From the NCBI GenBank assembly GCA_965220315.1, contig CBDCPP010000002.1:310001-374000 (forward strand): a DNA stretch of 64,000 nucleotides. The letters run 5' to 3'. A program made the position numbers and the translations under genes. This document shows, one piece after another, positions 60,749 through 64,000 of the stretch (position 1 is the stretch's first letter; every line of letters starts with the position of its first letter). Below the pieces are notes generated by a model. It did no database searches. It was not told the origin of the DNA and saw only the letters and a program-made list of their open reading frames with translations. The stretch is from JAPOXK01 sp965220315. GTDB lineage: Bacteria > Chloroflexota > Dehalococcoidia > Bin125.

Positions 60749-62083
60749 GTGCCTAAGTAGGATGACTGTATAGGAATAATATCCCTTGATAGCACGTAGA
60801 TCATTTGCTCTACTGCGTGTATGGAGCGGTACGCGATACGGCAATTCAACGAGGACTTCCCCACCGAAGACGCCTGTCTGGAGTACGTCGCAAGGGTGGT
60901 CTATGCCACGTGGCCCGACGTGCATTGCCGGAAGTGCGATGCAGTACAGATGCACCACCGCATCGCGAAGCGCAAAGTGTATTCGTGTCAGAAGTGCGGG
61001 GCGCACATTTCCCCGCTGGCCGGGACCATCTTTGAGAAGTCCCGCACCCCGTTGAAATCCTGGTTCTACGCGATCTATCTCATGAGCACGACCCGGATGG
61101 GGATCAGCGCCAAGCAACTAGAGCGGGAGTTGGGCGTCGGCTACAAGACCGCCTGGCGGATGTTCAAGCAGATCAGGGCGCTCATGGATGAGCCGACTGG
61201 CCCGCTTTCGGGCACCGTCGAGATCGACGAGACCTATGAGGGTGGGCGCCCGCGCTACAAGCGGGGAAAGCGCGGGTCGCGTCGCCGGGAGAATGCCACT
61301 GCCCAGCGCCCCATCGTCGGCATGGTGGAGCGGGGCGGGTCCCTGCAGGCATTTGTCACCGCGGACACTAAGGCCCGGACCATCAAACGGCTCGTGGATG
61401 CCCACGTGCTGCCGGCGAGCATGGTGTTTACGGACGAGGCCCGTCGCTACGGCTTTTTGCGCCGCAGCGGATACTCGCATCGTCGCGTGCACCATAGGGC
61501 TCGCGTCTATGTCGATGGCAATGTCCACACGAATACCATTGAGGGCTTCTGGAGCCTGCTCAAGAATGGTATTCGGGGTGCGCACGGCGCGGTGGGCGCG
61601 GGTTACCTCCAGGACTACGTCAATGAATACGTCTTCCGCTACAACCATCGCAGGGATGTGCAGCCGATGTTCCGCTCCATTGCCGAGCGCGTCGGCGTGG
61701 TGCGCGCAGGAAAACTAGGCGGGTACGCGCCGGTGCGTGAGCGGTAGCCCCACTGCGAGCGCCACCTGGGATCGCACCCCGAGGCCCAGCGCTGGTGCGC
61801 CTTGCGGCATCATGCGAGGCATCCGCGATGCCGAACAACCGGATCGTCCGCCCACGTGAGGGCGGGGTCCGTGGAGAAGACGATGCCTCCGCCGTGCCGC
61901 ATCGCGGCGCGCGCGTTGCGAGACTCCCACGATCCATCGCTGAGAAAACGAAGGAGTGGGTTGCCGTGCGCCTCGAAGCGGGCCGTCTCCCGCGCCAGTA
62001 CGCAGCGAGTCGCAAGACTGCGCCGCAGTCCCAGCCCGCGCGCGGGCGTACCTGCCTGTAGTAGAGCTATCCCCTAAGGGCAC
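60749..62083 (+). mobile_element. Putative IS1595-family insertion sequence, ends tentative
   Basis: A transposase gene (60821-61747) lies in a region that is unlike the metabolic genes to the left. Possible imperfect terminal repeats begin GTGCCTAAGTAGGAT on the left (60749-60770) and, read inward from the right (62083-62062), GTGCCCTTAGGGGAT; about 14 of 22 positions agree. No 8-bp target duplication flanks these points, so the ends are unproven. The 336 bases after the transposase contain no supported gene. Confidence 0.45.
60821..61747 (+). CDS. IS1595-family transposase
   Basis: The 308-residue protein has the two-Cys-pair zinc ribbon of this family (VHCRKCDAV and VYSCQKCGAHISPLAG). A helix-turn-helix part (GISAKQLERELGVGYKTAWRMFKQI) and an ISXO2-type DDE-like domain follow. 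Acidic residues lie in VEIDETYEGG and MVFTDEARRYG, and the conserved NTIEGFWSLLKNGIRG supplies the third position. It appears complete, with no frameshift. The start ATG is chosen from the family's usual N-terminus. Confidence 0.9.
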   Translation: MERYAIRQFNEDFPTEDACLEYVARVVYATWPDVHCRKCDAVQMHHRIAKRKVYSCQKCGAHISPLAGTIFEKSRTPLKSWFYAIYLMSTTRMGISAKQLERELGVGYKTAWRMFKQIRALMDEPTGPLSGTVEIDETYEGGRPRYKRGKRGSRRRENATAQRPIVGMVERGGSLQAFVTADTKARTIKRLVDAHVLPASMVFTDEARRYGFLRRSGYSHRRVHHRARVYVDGNVHTNTIEGFWSLLKNGIRGAHGAVGAGYLQDYVNEYVFRYNHRRDVQPMFRSIAERVGVVRAGKLGGYAPVRER

Positions 62084-62109
62084 GTGCACGCAAGTGCTAC
62101 GCTGAGAAT
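61748..62109. other. Non-coding stretch after the transposase
   Basis: Frames on both strands give Arg/Ala-rich, low-complexity translations without a domain. Apart from the possible right end of the insertion sequence (62062-62083), nothing recognisable was seen. Confidence 0.4.
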
Positions 62110-62271
62110 ATGGGCGGGTCACCATCCAAGCGGCCTCCCCCCTCATACGTTGCAGGGAAGCTACGCGATCCAGAGATCGCGCGCTTACAGCGCACGGACG
62201 GGAAGCCGGCAAAGCAGCGGCAGAAGGTGCTGACGCTTATTCGGCGGGCTGTCCGGCGCCGGAGTCAGTGA
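62110..62271 (+). CDS. Very small basic protein, hypothetical
   Basis: A 53-residue frame starts MGGSPSKRPPPSYVAGKLRD and continues with IARLQRTDGKPAKQRQKVLTL and a strongly basic end. Composition (Lys/Arg, Gln) is like small nucleic-acid-binding proteins. The sequence lies outside the larger open frames. No Shine-Dalgarno was convincing. Function unknown; it might not be expressed. Confidence 0.35.
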   Translation: MGGSPSKRPPPSYVAGKLRDPEIARLQRTDGKPAKQRQKVLTLIRRAVRRRSQ

Positions 62272-62782
62272 CAAAGGCGTCTTGCGCTAGCGATACGTGT
62301 GGCTGTGGGATAGTCCTCTTGGGGTTGGGAAGGTCCAAGGCGCTTCGGCCTTGGGGACCCGATCGTCGCAAGTCGGAGACGCCGCCCCCTCGATACGCAC
62401 CGCGGTCGCGGCGGGGATCGCACGCATCGGTTGCAAGCGCGATCCGCGGGTCAGAGCCGGTCGCATGGGCGTGCCAGCCTCCCGCGCAATCAGTGCCGGG
62501 GAGGCAGCCATGGGGATGACAGCGCCGTGAGCGAAGAGCGCAGCGCTGGCCTCTGCCGCGCTCCCGATGGGAAGACATGCGGGTGGGATCGAGGGACGGA
62601 CCGCCTGACGGGCGTTGTCGGCTGGGGAGAGGGTGGCGCGGGGCGGCACGATGGGCCGCGGGGCTGCGCGACGACGAAGGAGAGCGCCATGCTCCCTGGC
62701 TCGGTCTACCGGAGGCCGCGACTTTGTAAGATGGCAGCGCGCTTTCCTGCGGCGCGTGGGGAGCGGACGGACGGGAAGTGAC
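62272..62782. other. Intergenic stretch without a supported gene
   Basis: About 510 bases have only weak, low-complexity frames. The 11-mer CGGACGGGAAG occurs at the end of this stretch (near 62768) and earlier near 62196 inside the tiny gene. No RNA gene or promoter could be named with confidence. Confidence 0.35.
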
Positions 62783-63655
62783 GTGAGACGCTGCGCTGGG
62801 CTCGTGACCGCTGGCCTGGCCATCGCCGGGGTGGCGATCGCAGCGATACTCCTGGTCGCTCGCGCTGCGGACGGTCCGGGGGCGGGGCTCGCCCACGGGC
62901 CAGCCACCGCGCCGGCCGCGCAGCCGGCGGCTGAAGAACCCCGAGAGCCGCATACCGCCGGCCCGACGGAGTCCGCCGTCTCGACGACGACCGCCACGGC
63001 TGCTGCCTCCGCGCCTCCCACGACGAGCGATGCCTGGCCCGCGCAGCAGACCGCGCCGCCGGCCCCCAGTCCCGCGCCCGATCCGGATCCGATCGCGTCC
63101 GAGCCGCTCGAGACCCTGATCGTCTCGTCGCCGCCGGACCGCTCCACTCCTGGTGTCACCCGCGAGGAAATCGCGTCCGAGTCCGACCCCAAGGGCTCCT
63201 CCGAACTCACCCCGCCGGCTCCGAAGCCGCCCCGGGATCCACCCGCCACGGCGGCGGCGCGCTCGGCCGACGGCGAGGCGTCAGGGGGGAAGGCTGAGGA
63301 GAGAACCGCAGAGAGGGCCTACACGTGGCAGGACGGCGATCGGACCCTGACCGTGTGGCTGCAGGAAGACGGCCTCCAGCCGGTCTTTCGCTCTGAGTCC
63401 GGCTCCTTGATGACCCTGCCCGGCGGCGTGATCCTGCTGCTCGCCGCGTCCTGGGACCAGACGCGGATCGATCAGTTCTTCGCCCGGCACGACATTCAGC
63501 AGAGCCGCGTATCGGCGCAGGCCTTCGCCGACAACGCCTTCTTCGTGGCAACCGCCCCCGGGTTCCCCTCCCTGGAGCTGGCCAACGCGCTGGCCGGGCA
63601 GGACGGGGTGCTGATTGCGAGTCCCAACTGGCGAACGGAAGCTGAACTGAGGTGA
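62783..63655 (+). CDS. Exported or membrane-anchored protein with Pro/Ala linker and protease-propeptide-like C-terminus
   Basis: The 290-residue product starts at GTG with one hydrophobic segment (about 6-28, signal anchor or peptide). A long Ala/Pro/Thr-rich low-complexity linker (about 30-165) follows. The folded C-terminus (about 175-290) has WLQEDGLQPVFRS, ILLLAASWDQTRIDQFFARHDI and FFVATAPGFPSLELANALA and ends GVLIASPNWRTE. This part resembles propeptide-like modules of Chloroflexota surface proteases, but no catalytic domain follows. The stop overlaps the next start (GTGA), so both are made together. Confidence 0.7.
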   Translation: MRRCAGLVTAGLAIAGVAIAAILLVARAADGPGAGLAHGPATAPAAQPAAEEPREPHTAGPTESAVSTTTATAAASAPPTTSDAWPAQQTAPPAPSPAPDPDPIASEPLETLIVSSPPDRSTPGVTREEIASESDPKGSSELTPPAPKPPRDPPATAAARSADGEASGGKAEERTAERAYTWQDGDRTLTVWLQEDGLQPVFRSESGSLMTLPGGVILLLAASWDQTRIDQFFARHDIQQSRVSAQAFADNAFFVATAPGFPSLELANALAGQDGVLIASPNWRTEAELR

Positions 63656-64000
63656 GACGGCGGGCGCTGATCGCAAGCTGCGCCGGGCTCTGTCTCCTGC
63701 TGCTGACGGTCCCTGTCGGGGCCCAGAACGCGCCCGAGGCTCCCCGCATCGCCTCGGCCGGCGCCGCGGTGAACGCACTGACCGTCGCCTGGGCCGCGCC
63801 CGCCAACGACGGGGGTGCGGCCATCAGCGCCTACGACCTGCGCTACATCCTCAACGACGCCACGGACAAGGCCGACGACCACTGGACCGTGGAGGACGCT
63901 GTCTGGAGATCCGGCGCCGGCGCCCTCCGCTACGAGCTGAAGGATCTGTTCGACGGCACGAAATACGACCTGCAGCTGCGCGCGGTCAACGCCAACGGCG
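63652..64000 (+). CDS. Secreted fibronectin type III domain protein, N-terminal part
   Basis: The reading frame runs from GTG 63652 to the window end without a stop (116 codons visible). It has a signal peptide (RRRALIASCAGLCLLLLTVPVGAQ in two parts: RRRALIASCAG and LCLLLLTVPVGAQ) and then an FN3 domain: PEAPRIASAGAAVNALTVAW, AISAYDLRYIL and FDGTKYDLQLRAVNANG. FN3 repeats usually mediate surface adhesion or space domains. The preceding gene overlaps it by 4 bases. Confidence 0.8.
   Translation, partial: MRRRALIASCAGLCLLLLTVPVGAQNAPEAPRIASAGAAVNALTVAWAAPANDGGAAISAYDLRYILNDATDKADDHWTVEDAVWRSGAGALRYELKDLFDGTKYDLQLRAVNANG

Noticed and set aside
62287..63249. A 320-codon open frame on the - strand
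   Set aside because: Its translation is low-complexity Ala/Arg/Pro/Ser and it lies antisense to the exported protein at 62783, which has a signal segment, a folded-looking end and coupling to the next gene.

Overview
The window is about 64 kb of GC-rich bacterial chromosome. Its look is that of an uncultured Chloroflexota, probably a Dehalococcoidia/SAR202-like lineage. That placement is inferred from gene content and was not checked with a phylogeny. Supporting traits are LLM-class (F420-type) flavin oxidoreductases, an SMP-30-like lactonase, amidases, ThyX instead of ThyA, a Gram-positive-type LexA operator, a DUF255 protein, and subtilase/FN3 surface proteins.

Region 1 (1-5038, + strand) is the end of the ribosomal protein/RNA polymerase alpha cluster: infA(partial)-rpsM-rpsK-rpsD-rpoA-rplQ-truA-rplM-rpsI. 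Region 2 (5060-11249, - strand) is an S-adenosylmethionine cycle operon, mtnA-mtnP-GNAT-ahcY-metK. It is headed by a well-formed SAM-I (S-box) riboswitch with its own promoter, and apt lies just upstream. Together these genes make SAM, hydrolyse SAH, phosphorolyse MTA and re-use the adenine. Region 3 (11352-19734) holds a lipoprotein, plsX, thioredoxin, a selenocysteine tRNA (UCA anticodon), an AT-richer islet with two small lipoprotein-type genes (one an HNH/DUF1524 nuclease), an LLM oxidoreductase, a SnoaL-like protein, an SMP-30 lactonase, holA, and lexA with its own SOS box.

Region 4 (19920-28686, + strand) carries a PIG-L deacetylase and a NUDIX hydrolase. After them comes a 2-oxoacid/acetoin dehydrogenase operon: E1-alpha, two tandem E1-beta paralogues, AcoX-like kinase, E2, E3 and lipB, which supplies the lipoyl cofactor. 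Region 5 (28743-38595) has two small proteins, a rhomboid protease, thyX, a VOC protein, an MBL hydrolase, a DUF35/thiolase-like pair, a GatC-like/amidase pair and ilvD. Region 6 (38735-48653) is envelope-oriented: an MFS carrier, an LPG-synthase-type membrane protein, a PAP2/IPC-synthase-like enzyme, a large secreted subtilase with C-terminal GW repeats, a lipoprotein, a histidine kinase/response regulator pair and a DapA-family aldolase.

Region 7 (48772-60604) contains a TPR protein, an SDR, two paralogous small membrane proteins, an LLM oxidoreductase, a methylmalonyl-CoA-epimerase-like VOC protein, a DUF255 protein, an amidase broken by three frameshifts, two tandem phosphohexomutases and a 3-hydroxyacyl-CoA dehydrogenase. 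Region 8 (60749-64000) is accessory: an IS1595-family transposase, about 1 kb with little coding signal, and then a translationally coupled pair of exported proteins, the second with an FN3 domain and running off the window.

The strongest observations are the riboswitch-controlled SAM-cycle operon with an embedded uncharacterised GNAT enzyme, tRNA-Sec followed by a foreign-looking HNH islet with nested inverted repeats, and the duplicated E1-beta genes with a near-identical 67-nt tract. No CRISPR array, phage module or clear defence island was seen.
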